Positions 9,656 to 19,420 of a stretch of DNA of 64,000 nucleotides are shown piece by piece (position 1 is the stretch's first letter; the number at the start of each line of letters is the position of its first letter). The DNA is from Dermacentor variabilis. Its lineage: Eukaryota; Arthropoda; Arachnida; Ixodida; Ixodidae. The position numbers and the translations under genes were made by a program. The stretch covers positions 227,773,265 to 227,837,264 of the forward strand of contig NC_134570.1 in the NCBI RefSeq assembly GCF_050947875.1. Direction: 5' to 3'. Below the pieces are notes generated by a model, which was given only the letters and a program-made list of their open reading frames with translations, searched no databases and was not told the DNA's origin.

Positions 9656-11250
9656 GCTGGAGACACACTGATACAATAGTGAGAGTGTTGTTGCTAACAA
9701 GTCTGGGCTTCTTGAGTTTGAATGCACCCTTCAGAGTTCAAAATTGAAATGAATAATATGTACCTCTCTCGTCAACCGCAATTTCTGAAGAGCTAGGACA
9801 TCGTTGCAGAAAGCACACAAGGGAACAAGGATAAAACGGGTGCTAAGTTGGCATATGCATATTTAGTTCTCGAGCTGTGATAATTGTAATATATTCCTTC
9901 TCCGTGTGAAGTTTTGAGAACAGTAAAATTGATTCTAGTCAATGTATTGTCTTGAAGTGCACAGGCTTATTTATTTTGTTAACTAATTGCTGCTATAAAA
10001 GCTAAGCCGCAACTGTATGTGTGCTAGCTTGTGAGCATCATGTATCGGCCAGTGGAACAAAAACTTGTCGTTCATTTAAACACGCTAGAAATCTACGTTG
10101 TGCTTTGGTGAATGCTGTTTCCTGTGGGCGGGAGTGGAGTGAATGCACTGTTCAATGACGTAAAATTTCCTTGCCTCTGATGCGATAGGTCACAAAGCTT
10201 TGTAACCTGGCTTTTTGGCCAAAAGCTGCTTCGGTGATTTCATTGATTTGATACAGTGTCTTCAACTACTGGCTTTTTTCCGAGTGGTAAGAGATCAAGA
10301 AAAATGTGTTATCAGATTACAGTCTGCACTGTGTGAATAATTACTCTGTAAGTTTGCCATCTTGATGTGATTAGTGCAATAAAAATAACCTACTCTTAAT
10401 AGCTTGTTGCCTTTCCAGTTTCTTTAATTCTGCCCCCAAGGTTCCAAGAACCAGCACACTTGGCCTGCTGCAAGCAGCCGTTCATGCATTCCCTTGTATG
10501 AAATAAATTTGATCTAGAAGCTCTTGCATCTTGAATCTTTTTCTACTTGCAGATTTGCTGCTACTATATAGCTGATTAGTCTGCGGTATGAATGAATCGT
10601 AAAAGCAAGCTTTGCTTAAAATGTGCGCATGTGAACATTTGAAATGCGCTTAAATCTGTGTCTGCACCGCATGTATCGAAAACGTGCAGCTGTTGTGAAC
10701 GATGGTTAGTGATAAATGACGCTCTGTTAACGGTCACTGACATAACTGCAGGCACGATAGCTCTCTTGGCGACGGTCATTAATCGGCTGGTTTCGGCAGC
10801 CAAAATGCGCTAAGTGTCCACCTTACGTGTGTGAAGTTTTAAACACTCTTAAAAACATTTCTTGCTTTCTGACAGTGATAAGACAACCTCATATGCATGC
10901 TGAAAATCATTGCACCGCGTTTTGTGGCAACGTACTGCGCGTTTGCGAGCGAACTTTGGAGCTGTTCGAGCCACGGGAGTATTTTATTTTGGGGAATGGA
11001 AGGCGGTCCTACCCCCTGTTTGTACGTTCATGTGTGTGTTTGTATATGCGTGTTTACATAGGTACATACAAAGTTTCGGTTGGTTGGAAGCCCACCCCCT
11101 ACGACTGCACGAATGACTCGTTCGAGCGTAGCCTGTATTAAGAAGTGCCCTTTGCTAACGCCTGCGAACAATTGGCGCTTGTAGCTCGCGACCACTAGAG
11201 AAAAAGGCGGAACACCGCGCGGCATTTGGCGCCTGCGCGCACGAGGAGTG
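9656..11250. other. AT-rich interval with no recognised gene
   Basis: No long coding frame and no element I can name. AATAAA signals occur near 10378 and 10501, and a pyrimidine tract ending in CAG near 10550, consistent with untranslated or intronic sequence of a transcript starting near 9300-9570. The end (11160 onward) becomes GC-rich and leads into the second THAP-like locus. Confidence 0.4.
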
Positions 11251-11289
11251 GCTTCGCTGCAGAGCTGGATCACGACGGCGGACCTCGCT

Positions 11290-11325
11290 ACTCTGCTCCC
11301 TGCGGGAGCATATACAGGAACACTA
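11290..11325 (-). promoter_or_regulatory. 36-bp hairpin-bearing element, copy 2
   Basis: Reverse complement of the element at 9263-9298, with the same GCTCCC/GGGAGC hairpin. It lies within GC-rich, promoter-like sequence before the THAP-like exon at 11655. Two near-repeats of GGCGCCGCGCTTTTG follow around 11475-11530. Confidence 0.45.
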
Positions 11326-11654
11326 GCCGAGTGTAAAACCCCTCAAGTTTCAAAAGTAGCGCCATTCTTAGATCTTTCCGCCACCCCGCTCACCCTGGCG
11401 CGTCCTCCTCCACGTCTCCTGTCGCCCCAGCCTCCTCCGCTCTCCCATTGGCCAATCTATGTCACGTGGAAGTAGGCGCCGCGCTTTTGAACATTTTTTC
11501 TTTCCAGCGCGGAGCAGGCGCCGCGCTTTTGTATATTTTTTTCTTTCCAGCGCGCGCCGACCTCCAAGTTGGGCCTGCGCCACGAAAATACGGCAGGCAG
11601 ACTGACGGAGTGCGTTAGCGTAATAGAATGTGTAGGGCCGAGAACTTAATTGCG

Positions 11655-11815
11655 ATGCCATGCTGCTGCGCCTTCGGTTGCCGCAACAGACGCAGCGAGG
11701 GCAAAAAGCTTTTTGCTTTGCCGTCCGGCGGGCGCAACGCAAAAAGAAGTGTGGATTCACAGGATCGGGCGGGCTGACTTCAAAGAAGTGGCAAAGAACG
11801 CACGGCTTAGTGAAG
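11655..11815 (+). pseudogene. THAP-domain first exon, frameshifted
   Basis: Opens with MPCCCAFGCRNRRSEGKKLF then ALPSGGRNAK, matching the THAP start: a Cys pair, a basic loop, then F-x-x-P. The remainder of the finger, VWIHRIGRADFKEVAKNARL, with the conserved Trp, is one frame over, so a single-base deletion in the run GCAAAAAGAAG near 11725-11735 is inferred. The exon would end at AGTGAA|GTAAGAG near 11812, a good splice donor where the C-X2-H part would follow on the next exon. THAP proteins are DNA-binding and occur both in P-like transposases and in host regulators; which one this was cannot be told. Confidence 0.55.
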
Positions 11816-13300
11816 TAAGAGCCACGGCTACTCAGAACCTCTTATTTCGAGCCAAGTTCACGCCTTCCGATTCGAAAAAGTGTGTGTTCATGCTCTGCGT
11901 GCTTTTTAGCGCGTTGTTTGACTTCTTTTTTCGAATGTGCTCTCTTTGTTTCATGTAGTTTCGTCTTGCGGTGAAATGCACGCATCTGCAGCTGGCCTGT
12001 GACATAAAAGCGACCTTATTCAGGGTGTGTTTTAAGCTCCACGAGAAGTTAGCACATTCTCAACGCTTTTGCAAGGCTCAATATGACTTACGATGCGGTC
12101 TTTTAGCTTCGAATGTACGCCCGCATGTATTGATTTGGTTTGTGGTGATTAACGTTTTTAACGTTCCGAAGCGACTAAAGCGAGGATGCAGGTCGTAGTG
12201 GATGGCTCCGGATAACTTTACCTAGCTAGCCTGGGGATGTTTACCGTGCACTTTGATCGTAGAGTTGTACGTGGGCCGGTAAATTCCTCGTTGGCGTTTC
12301 ATAATACTCGCGCAGGCGCGCTAGCGCTGCTTTAGAAGTTGGCGCCTCGGTGCGATTGTATTCAATAAATTTTATTTACTAGTTATAACACCTTGCCAAT
12401 ATTTCGTATTATTGACGGCGCCTCCAGGGCACCAAAGTGGCAACGGGAACACCAAAGCTAGAACCAGGGCTGGAAGGGGCTCGTCGAAGCCTGTGCATGC
12501 CAAGGGGGTATAAGATCGCGGACAGCCAATTTTGTATGCGAACACTCCCTGCGACGCCTGCATTATTGTAATGTCACGTGCTCTTCAGAGGCCTCCGTCA
12601 GCCATTACATGTGCCCTCCTGGAGCAGTACTTGTAAAAAAAATCAATCGTCACGATTACCAAAGCACCCCGCAAAAAAGCGGCCCTGTTGTCAGGCATTG
12701 CTGACCGCAGACAGTCGGAATCTCTCACGCGCCGGCCGAACAAAAGTATCTTGCAGGTACGTAAATGAACCTACGAAGCCACGTACACATACTTTCACGC
12801 TGTCAGCGCCTGAAACTTTCGTAATTGCGCGCGTGTTTTAGTACACCGCGTGCTTGCGTCGTGTTTCAGCAACACGAACTCTAAACATCGCGCTCTTTAC
12901 GCCTTAAATACGCCTTGAATTATGGTCCTTTTCTCTATTTCTTCCGCAATTCCAACACGAAATTCTAAAGGCCAGTTACCGACTAACGAAGAAAGATCTC
13001 GATTGAAAAAACTGCTCCGCAGGGCTTGAACGAACTTTTCTGCGGATTTCCTCCCGTAGCGTGTTAGCCGTCGTCTGCTACGGCAGGCCCACCACTGGCG
13101 GCGCCACCGTCGAGGCCGCGCCGAGCGGAGGAGGAGGGAAGTAAATGGCGCTACTTTGGGAGATTGAGGGGTTTTAGCCGAGTGAAAACGTCGGCGGCGG
13201 CGGCCGAAGCCTCGGCGCACACCTCTATCGGTGACTCACCGGGGAGGCCAAGATGACAGCTTTTTCTTGGCCGCCATTTTCCTCTTTATCCCGCCCTTCG
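11816..13300. other. no recognised gene
   Basis: Mixed-composition sequence after the THAP-like exon, probably intron or flanking DNA. An AATAAA signal lies near 12363 on the plus strand. The stretch near 13040-13210 is GC-rich with GGCGGC runs. No frame resembles a known domain. Confidence 0.4.
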
Positions 13301-13309
13301 AGGCGGCCA

Positions 13310-14339
13310 TCTTGTGTGTGCGGAATTTTGCCGCACACTCCCGTGAGTTTGTGGCATGTCCACCGCCACAAACCGTGGAACTATATCACTGTGGAACGCA
13401 CTTGTGAGGGGCCCGCACCCCCTCCACAAGCGGGGCTTGTTGCCCGCAGAGTCCGCACGTGTTCTGCTGCGTGTTGGGACAAGCACCCACTCGGTGGCCG
13501 ACAGCCCCACACAGGCCGCAGGCCGGGATTGTCCGGTAGTAAGTTTGCACTGGGATGAGCATGTTCTAATAGTGCACAAAACGCGGTTTCTCCCTCCCGG
13601 CGAAGGTTACCCGAGCTTTGTTAGAGGAGCCGAATTTCCTCACCTCGACAATGGTGCCTGCTCTCCATTGCACCTGCTCTCGAAGTGGTTCAGAGGTGTC
13701 ACAGTTGCTGACGACGATGACGCCGTGGCAGATATCGCCTCCGTCTTGCCTAAGGTATCCGTGGAGCGGAATCGCCCCACGCTCGGTGTTGATTCGGAAG
13801 TCCCCGAGAAGCCGATCTGCCGCCACCGGGTTCGGGGTGTGGATCAATATCAGGTTTTGTTCACGGCACGGCAGAACCGTAACAGACCTTGCCACCTCAA
13901 GCCCGAGGTAGGCCGTAATGGCGGCACCGTAGCGGTTCTCCGAAAAGGCTTGGTGCAGCGACACATGTTCGCGTGGCTTGAGCACGACCACGAAGTCGTC
14001 AGGGCCCGGTTTTGGAAATGGCCGAGGCTTCCAGTTGGTAAAGGCCTTGCGTTTGTTTCCCGCAGCGCGCGAGGCGGGAGGCTGCGTCTTGCCGGCCGGT
14101 GTGCCGGAGGCCGGGGTGGCGATGGACGCCGCCGTCTTGGCTTGAACGAGCGAGCGACGCGCGACCGCTTCAATGAGAGATTGGTGCCGAAATGTCGGAA
14201 TAGGGGCGGAGTTTTGGTCTCCTGATATTGAAACCGTCGTCCAGGCCATGGCGTCGGGATCGTAACCCCTCAGGAATGACGCGGGAGCCCTCATTTTACC
14301 TCGGGAGGCCGGTTCCACGCCGCCGGGCGTCGGCGTCAC
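13310..14339 (-). pseudogene. I-clade-like LINE ORF1 (gag-like, three zinc knuckles)
   Basis: Gag-like RNA-binding ORF1 of a non-LTR element, minus strand. It starts MTPTPGGVEPASRGKMRAPA. A conserved central domain follows (VVVLKPREHVSLHQAFSENR, YGAAITAYLGLEVARSVTVL, GRFRINTE-like GDFRINTERGAIPLHGYLRQ). After a frameshift near 13560 come three CCHC-type knuckles: CGLCGAVGHRVGACP, a CGLCGQQ...HKCVP variant, and CGGGHATNSREC near 13330. Similarity ends abruptly near 13310, so the element lacks ORF2 and its 3' end. That is unusual for a LINE and implies a later deletion or recombination. Confidence 0.75.
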
Positions 14340-14555
14340 CGTGTGGCCTAACGGCGTCGCCCACGTAGGCGGATGTAATTCGGTCGTAAAATCTTCAGGA
14401 GTGGTCTTACCTGGTGAACATTAGTATCCACGTGGTCCAGACGGTTTGCTGCGTCGATTGACGTCGGTCTTGCTGGGGTGCAATAGATTGAGCCGTGACT
14501 CCAGCCGAAAATCGCCGGTACCGATACACCACACGTCTTACACCGTTGCGCGCTA
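14340..14555 (-). promoter_or_regulatory. LINE leader between monomers and ORF1
   Basis: About 215 bp without coding features between the tandem monomers and ORF1, in the orientation of the LINE. It would be transcribed leader if the monomers are the promoter. Confidence 0.4.
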
Positions 14556-14770
14556 GCAGTGTCTCCTACCTGGGCCGATCCCGAAGATATTGCAACTCCG
14601 ACGCGAACCGCGGCGGAGGTGAAGCCGGTGTTTAGCACGCCCCATACGTGGGCCGATCCCGAAGATAGTGCAACGCTCACCCGACCCGCGGCGGAGGTGA
14701 AGCCGGCGTTAGGCACTCCCCATACGTGGGCTGATCGCAAAGATAGTGCTATGCCGACCCGACTTCTAGA
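14556..14770 (-). repeat. ~78-bp monomers at the LINE 5' end (about 2.7 units)
   Basis: Tandem units containing CACGTATGGGG, TTCACCTCCGCCGCGG and ATCTTCGGGATCGGCCCA (minus-strand sense), directly upstream of LINE ORF1. The same unit forms the long array at 31130-31967. Confidence 0.85.
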
Positions 14771-14829
14771 ATATATACAGCAGTCGTCCTATGATTAATA
14801 CTTATCCCATTTATCGCTGCAATTATTCC

Positions 14830-15000
14830 TTTTTTTTTCTTTCCCGTAACTGCGGATGAGCTATGTGCCATGGTATTAGCTCTAAAGAATTCTAGCCCTG
14901 GCTTTGATAATATTTCTGTATTTCATCTAAAACTTGTTGCACCGCTTATTTCTGATACACTTTGTATTATCATTAATAGTATTGCTACTGAACAGTATTT
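14830..15000 (+). pseudogene. CR1-like LINE RT fragment
   Basis: A short conserved stretch, ALKNSSPGFDNISVFHLKLV then APLISDTL, corresponds to the region just before the RT fingers in CR1/Jockey-type LINEs (the K.S.PG.D.I motif). The fragment is cut off at 15005 by a Gypsy LTR. Confidence 0.6.
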
Positions 15001-15004
15001 GCAA

Positions 15005-15142
15005 TGACGAAGAGGCGAGCAGTGAGAAGACGACGACGACGACTGGAGGCTATCGCAGGCTGTTGCCTCTTGGCCAAGTGCGGCGTATTCCCTTGTAAAT
15101 ATACTTGTATATAGCTTTTCACCTGCGTCTTCCTTCGTAACA
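15005..15142 (+). repeat. 5' LTR of a Gypsy element
   Basis: Begins TGACGAAG and ends CTTCGTAACA, an imperfect inverted pair. It is followed by TATC and TGGTGAAGGTGG, the same spacing and primer-site-like sequence as after the LTRs at 3941 and 19050. About 138 bp. Confidence 0.55.
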
Positions 15143-15560
15143 TATCTGGTGAAGGTGGACGTTCCCTGTACCTTGTCACGGAGCTTCGCAGTGGACGGTA
15201 CGTCGATCCTTCCTTCATGCCTCCCGGCGACGACAACTCGACTCAGCTGCCTCCAACACCTGCTGCCTCTTCGACTACCTACATCGCTCCCCCCCTCCCC
15301 GTGATCCTAATGTATTCTCGGGAAAAGATGGGGCAGACGTCGATGACTGGATCAGCCTGTACGAACACGTCAGCCGCAATAACCGGTGAGACCCTACTAT
15401 CATGCTTGCCAACGTAGTCTTTTACCTCGGCGGCACATCTAGAGTTGGGTTTCGGACGCACGAAGATCAGCTCACCAGTTGGGATTCACTTAGGGAAAAG
15501 CTCCGAGACTTCTTCGGCAACCAATACGGTTTATACAAGACGTATCATCCAAGGTGATGC
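15143..15560 (+). pseudogene. Gypsy leader and gag N-terminus, truncated
   Basis: A gag start (MPPGDDNSTQLPP near 15217), then capsid residues in a shifted frame: DVDDWISLYEHVSRNNR, MLANVVFYLGGTSRVGFRTH and LTSWDSLREKLRDFFG. These match the gag at 22840-23250 and 3405-3938 in motif order (W-x-x-x-Y-x-x-V-S-R, then W/F-x-x-H-E/D, then W-x-x-x-K). A stop follows NNR and the frame shifts near 15320. All similarity ends near 15560, so only the first ~400 bp of the element survive. Confidence 0.75.
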
Positions 15561-16796
15561 GTTATTGGTGTGAAGTATTGCGCAGAACCAATTGGGGCGA
15601 CATGAAAATATAACAAAAGTGATTGACCCAGCCCCAGAAGCGTTCCTTTGGGATACTACTTTATTACCAATCCTCTGCCTGTTACCTGCTATCCCTGTGC
15701 TATGTCGTGTTTAAGTTTGAAAGAAAGGCAGCCGCTAGACAATGCGAAATGCCGAATTTTCGTTTGCTTTAACAATATAAAACACTCTATACCTTTTTAA
15801 AGGGAAAGCTTTACTAACCGCGTCGAGCAGAGCTTCGCCGTCGCCAAAAATTTGACCTTCATTTCACCACAGCTGCGTCGTAGCCTTGCCAACGCATCAC
15901 GTGACTCGCCACACCGAGGCTTGGCGCATGCACTCTGCAGCTGCGTCGCCACGTGACCACGTGACTAAGAGGAGCGCCGCGCTCGCCTAGTCAATGCGAG
16001 CTCGGCCATTGACGAGAGTGAGGCCGGGCCGTCTTCTCTGAGCGCTCTGCGGGAGACTTTGAGCCGTCGTTGCCAAGAGGCGCCTGACCACGCCGCGGAT
16101 ATCGCCCGGCTAACTGCTTCACTGGGGAGGGTCTGGAATGCAGCAGGCGTCGCACCGTCGAGATCAATGTAGCGACTGCGTTCACGCCCTGTCCGTCTGC
16201 TCTTTGGCGCTGCGCATGTTCGCGGCGTCTCTTTGCATGTCTAGGACTTGCGCTTTCCCTGTGGCACAACAGGCGTCGCGTCGTCGATAGATGCGTGTCT
16301 ACCCATGCCTAACCACAGTCATGTGTAGCCACCGACCTGGGCACAGCGGTCATACCTGGCTTAACGATGATTGTATACCTAAGTGTAATAATTACAGCTA
16401 AATGAAAGGTTAACGAAGTGAAACCAAGACTCAACCAGGCTAAACCAAGCTTCCGCTTTGCATATCCAGCGTTAGGTGAGATAAGCCGCAGCCAATTTTT
16501 AATCAAGATAGTACATCATTTATCTGCATAATAGATAATTGTTTAAACTGATTGTATTTTGTAGCAAGGTTCTCAGAACAAGTTGATAAGTGCCTTTCTT
16601 GCTGGGAAACACTATATAATTATTTGAAGGCTGACTCTGTCTGGCTCTGCTTCGCATTTTATTAACTATATACCAAGAAATATACTTGTAATTTTAAACA
16701 TCATCACATTCGTGCCTTAAGAGCACCATGATTTAATATAAAGGATTTAATTGATTTAATGTGAGCCAAACTTCTTGCTTCACACACCTTGCTAAT
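15561..16796. other. no recognised gene
   Basis: 15820-16280 is GC-rich with repeated CACGTGAC motifs (near 15897, 15952 and 15958). The rest is AT-rich. No domain-like frame was found; the GC-rich block may be a non-autonomous repeat or a CpG island. Confidence 0.4.
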
Positions 16797-17289
16797 TTAT
16801 TTATTTATTTTATCCATTTAGAATATACTGCGGTCACGAAGGACCATGCAGGTGGGAGATTGTTTATACAATTGCACAGTTTTGTGGCACGAAAGAAGCC
16901 GCACACAAGCACAAAAAGTGGATAATACAAATCAAACGTATTAGTGTAACCAGAATCATTAAGAGAAACCGGTTGAACCTGCCCAGATAAAATGTTACAG
17001 CTCATAGGAGGGCGCAAAATAATACAGCTCACAATCGAGTGCAATACATATAACAGGAAGATGAAAAAAAAAGAACTCTCCCCGAAATACGTCGGGGGTA
17101 CAAATTCAATGTTCTGCAAATTATGAAATAACACTGCATCAATAAAACATTTAGATTCTAAAGAAATGACAAAATATACTACCAATAGATCAAGTAGCGC
17201 ACGATAAAAACCACTTGCAGACTGCGATAAAAAACAATTTTTAAGACACGAATTCCAATCAGTAACAGTTTGCGGGAAAAATCAGTACT
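16797..17289 (-). mobile_element. 3' end of a CR1-like LINE with (AAATA)-type tail
   Basis: Reading leftward it ends in AAATAAATAAAT repeats (16797-16815), the short-repeat tail typical of CR1/L2-type LINEs. It is the likely 3' untranslated region of the RT at 17940-19045, from which it is separated by an inserted fragment. Confidence 0.55.
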
Positions 17290-17745
17290 TGAAAACGTTT
17301 TTTTTTAATACGTCTTTATTTCTGCGTTTAATAGGCCAAGCCTTGCGGCAGAAAAGGGATGCTCTATGGGGGAGGGGGACCGGTGCTCTCTCTTCCTCGA
17401 GGTGGAGTGGTCCCAAGGTCGGCTCTGCAAAGAGGCGGCCAGGCCCTTCCTTGTCCCTGAAAAAGTCCAAAAAATCACTCCAAAGCTGGACTGACTCCTT
17501 GAGCCCGATGTGCGATGGCGGGTCGAGCCACTCCTGCAGGGTGCGAGGTCGGTTCCCGCCCAGGGAGCGTAGTGTCCTTTCTCGGACCGTGTCAAAGGCA
17601 GAGCAGCTCCGCAGAAGATGTTCGGCCGTACCTCAGGCCGGGCATGCCGGGCACTTAGGGCTCGGGTATGAGTGCGGGTTGATGAGGTGTAGCCTTGCTG
17701 GTGACAGAAGTTGGCCGGTCTGGGCTCGGCCAAGAAGAACCGCCT
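17290..17745 (-). mobile_element. LINE C-terminal fragment with poly(A)-like end
   Basis: Minus-strand frame with a CPACPA...GTAEHLLRSCSAF zinc-finger-like signature, as found at the extreme C-terminus of I/R1-type LINE proteins, followed by NRPRTLQEWLDPPS. The 3' end reads into an AATAAA-like signal and a run of A (plus-strand T run at 17301). It is nested in the CR1-like element. Confidence 0.5.
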
Positions 17746-17939
17746 CTATCCTGCGAAATGTGCTGGGTGAGCGTTTGTGCGCGTTTGATACGGAAGTTTG
17801 TGAGCATGCCGATTTCTCGACGTCCGCGACAAGAATGGCTGAATGTATGCGCGCGCATTCACATTCATTTTGTTGTGATAAAGAGAGAATAAAAATTTGT
17901 CTCGCTATTTTCCTGCACTGCTCTAAGGTTGGGATCTTG

Positions 17940-19045
17940 TTTACCAGCTATATGGACGACGGTGAATCTGTTCTCTTATACTTGTTAAATATGAAGCGTA
18001 CTGCCCGCCTCTGGACCACCTCGAGCCTATGCTTATCTTTTTGATAGTAGGGATCCCAAACTACGCTCGCGTATTCAACTTTAGACAAAACAAAAGTGTT
18101 GTAGACAAGAAGCTTTGCACTGGATGGCGCGTTCTTTAGATTGTGTCTAAGTAAACTGAGTTTCCGAGTAGCTGCTGTACAAATGTTTTCAATGTAGGAG
18201 GAGCACTTAAGGTTATTCGTGATTGTCAATCCCAAATATTTGTATTGTGTGGTTTGTGTTATGGTACTGTTATTAATATTATACGTGAATAAATATGCTT
18301 GTCATTTATTGGTTACGCGTAGCAGCACAGTTTTCGGCGAGTTCAAAGACGTTGACCATGTTGTGCACCATTCGTGAATTTTCGCTAGACTACAGTTTAA
18401 AGAAATCTGGTCGTTCTGGCTCGTCACCTTCTTGAAAATCAAACAATCATCAGGAAAGAACCTAATTTGAACATCAGGACACAAGCAGTGGTAATATCGT
18501 TCACATACATGAGAAAAAGAATGGGTTCCAAACGCTTCTTTGAGGCACGCCAGACGTAATAGGCAAACGCTTGGACGATTACCCATCGACATCCACAAAC
18601 TGAGTTCAGTTGGCCGAGTACTGTTTCATCCAATTTATAATAAAAGATGGTAGGCCAAATCTGTGAAGTTTGCTTGTCAGTTTACTGTGGGATACACGAT
18701 CAAAAGCTTTGCGGAAATCCAAAAATACTAGATCAATCTGCCCGGCCGAATCGAGGGTTGAAGCGATCTCATGAATAGTAGTAGTAAGCTTTGTGGTTCT
18801 TGAAAGCTTTTTGCGAAATCCATGCTGGTGATTAGATAGCAGTTCATTGCGCTCAAAGAATTGGGTTATGAAATGTACGAGGATGGGCTCAAGTATTTTG
18901 CAGCAGGATAAAGTTAGGGATATCGGGCGTAAGTTTTCATTTTGTAAGCGGTCTCCTTTTTGTGAACTATTACTACCCGGGCGACACGCCAATCATCTGG
19001 AATGATAACCAGTTTTCAGCAGGAACGAAAAATCGCAGCCAGAAT
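17940..19045 (-). pseudogene. CR1-like LINE reverse transcriptase
   Basis: RT domain of a non-LTR element. Order on the minus strand: LRPISLTLSCCKILEPILVH, QHGFRKKLSRTTKLTTTIHE, catalytic motif A as VFLDFRKAFDRVSHSKL, a disrupted motif C (FFPDDCLIFKKVTSQND, Asp pair kept), then KLSLLRHNLKNAP, SKVEYASVVWDPYYQKDKHR and RRAVRFIF, the usual thumb. Frameshifts lie near 18600 and 18300. The 5' end is lost at the LTR beginning at 19050. Confidence 0.8.
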
Positions 19046-19049
19046 ATAT

Positions 19050-19202
19050 TGTTACGGAAGGGTTAAAGAAGAGAGAGAGGAAGAAGAAGATCGCGAGACG
19101 CTGGCTGCTGCGTTTTGTTATTAGTCAGCCATTTTAACCCAATTGACTCTCCTTGTACATATACTGTAAATGCATTCTTATACTCACAACATACCCGTAA
19201 CA
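19050..19202 (+). repeat. 5' (or solo) LTR, 153 bp
   Basis: Perfect inverted ends TGTTACGG...CCGTAACA. It is followed by TAT and TGGCGGGAGGTGCGGG, a primer-site-like sequence, so it is in 5' position. Confidence 0.65.
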
Positions 19203-19420
19203 TATTGGCGGGAGGTGCGGGGTACCACGGCTGGAAACGGAGCTCCGCAGTGGACGTCGCGTCACCGTTCTCCCCACGAATGACGGTGAGCACTCGGGAC
19301 CAACGTCGTAGCGACCTCCAACGTCACCATCGAACGCTACGTCACTGTCCCTTTCGGTTGTGGTTGTGCAACCCAAGGATCCCGGAACTTTCTGCGGGAC
19401 TGATGGCGCCGACTTTCACT
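19203..19420 (+). mobile_element. Gypsy leader stub after the 19050 LTR
   Basis: About 200 bp of GC-rich leader with GAGCTCCGCAGTGGACG, shared in part with the leader after the LTR at 15005 (GGAGCTTCGCAGTGGACG). No gag domain remains before the 3' end of the next LINE. Confidence 0.5.

Noticed and set aside
13356..14225. 289-codon plus-strand protein
   Set aside because: Antisense of a conserved LINE ORF1 with zinc knuckles on the minus strand; the plus frame has no domain.
17289..18044. 251-codon plus-strand protein
   Set aside because: Runs across the antisense of two different LINE fragments on the minus strand; composition and boundaries follow those elements.
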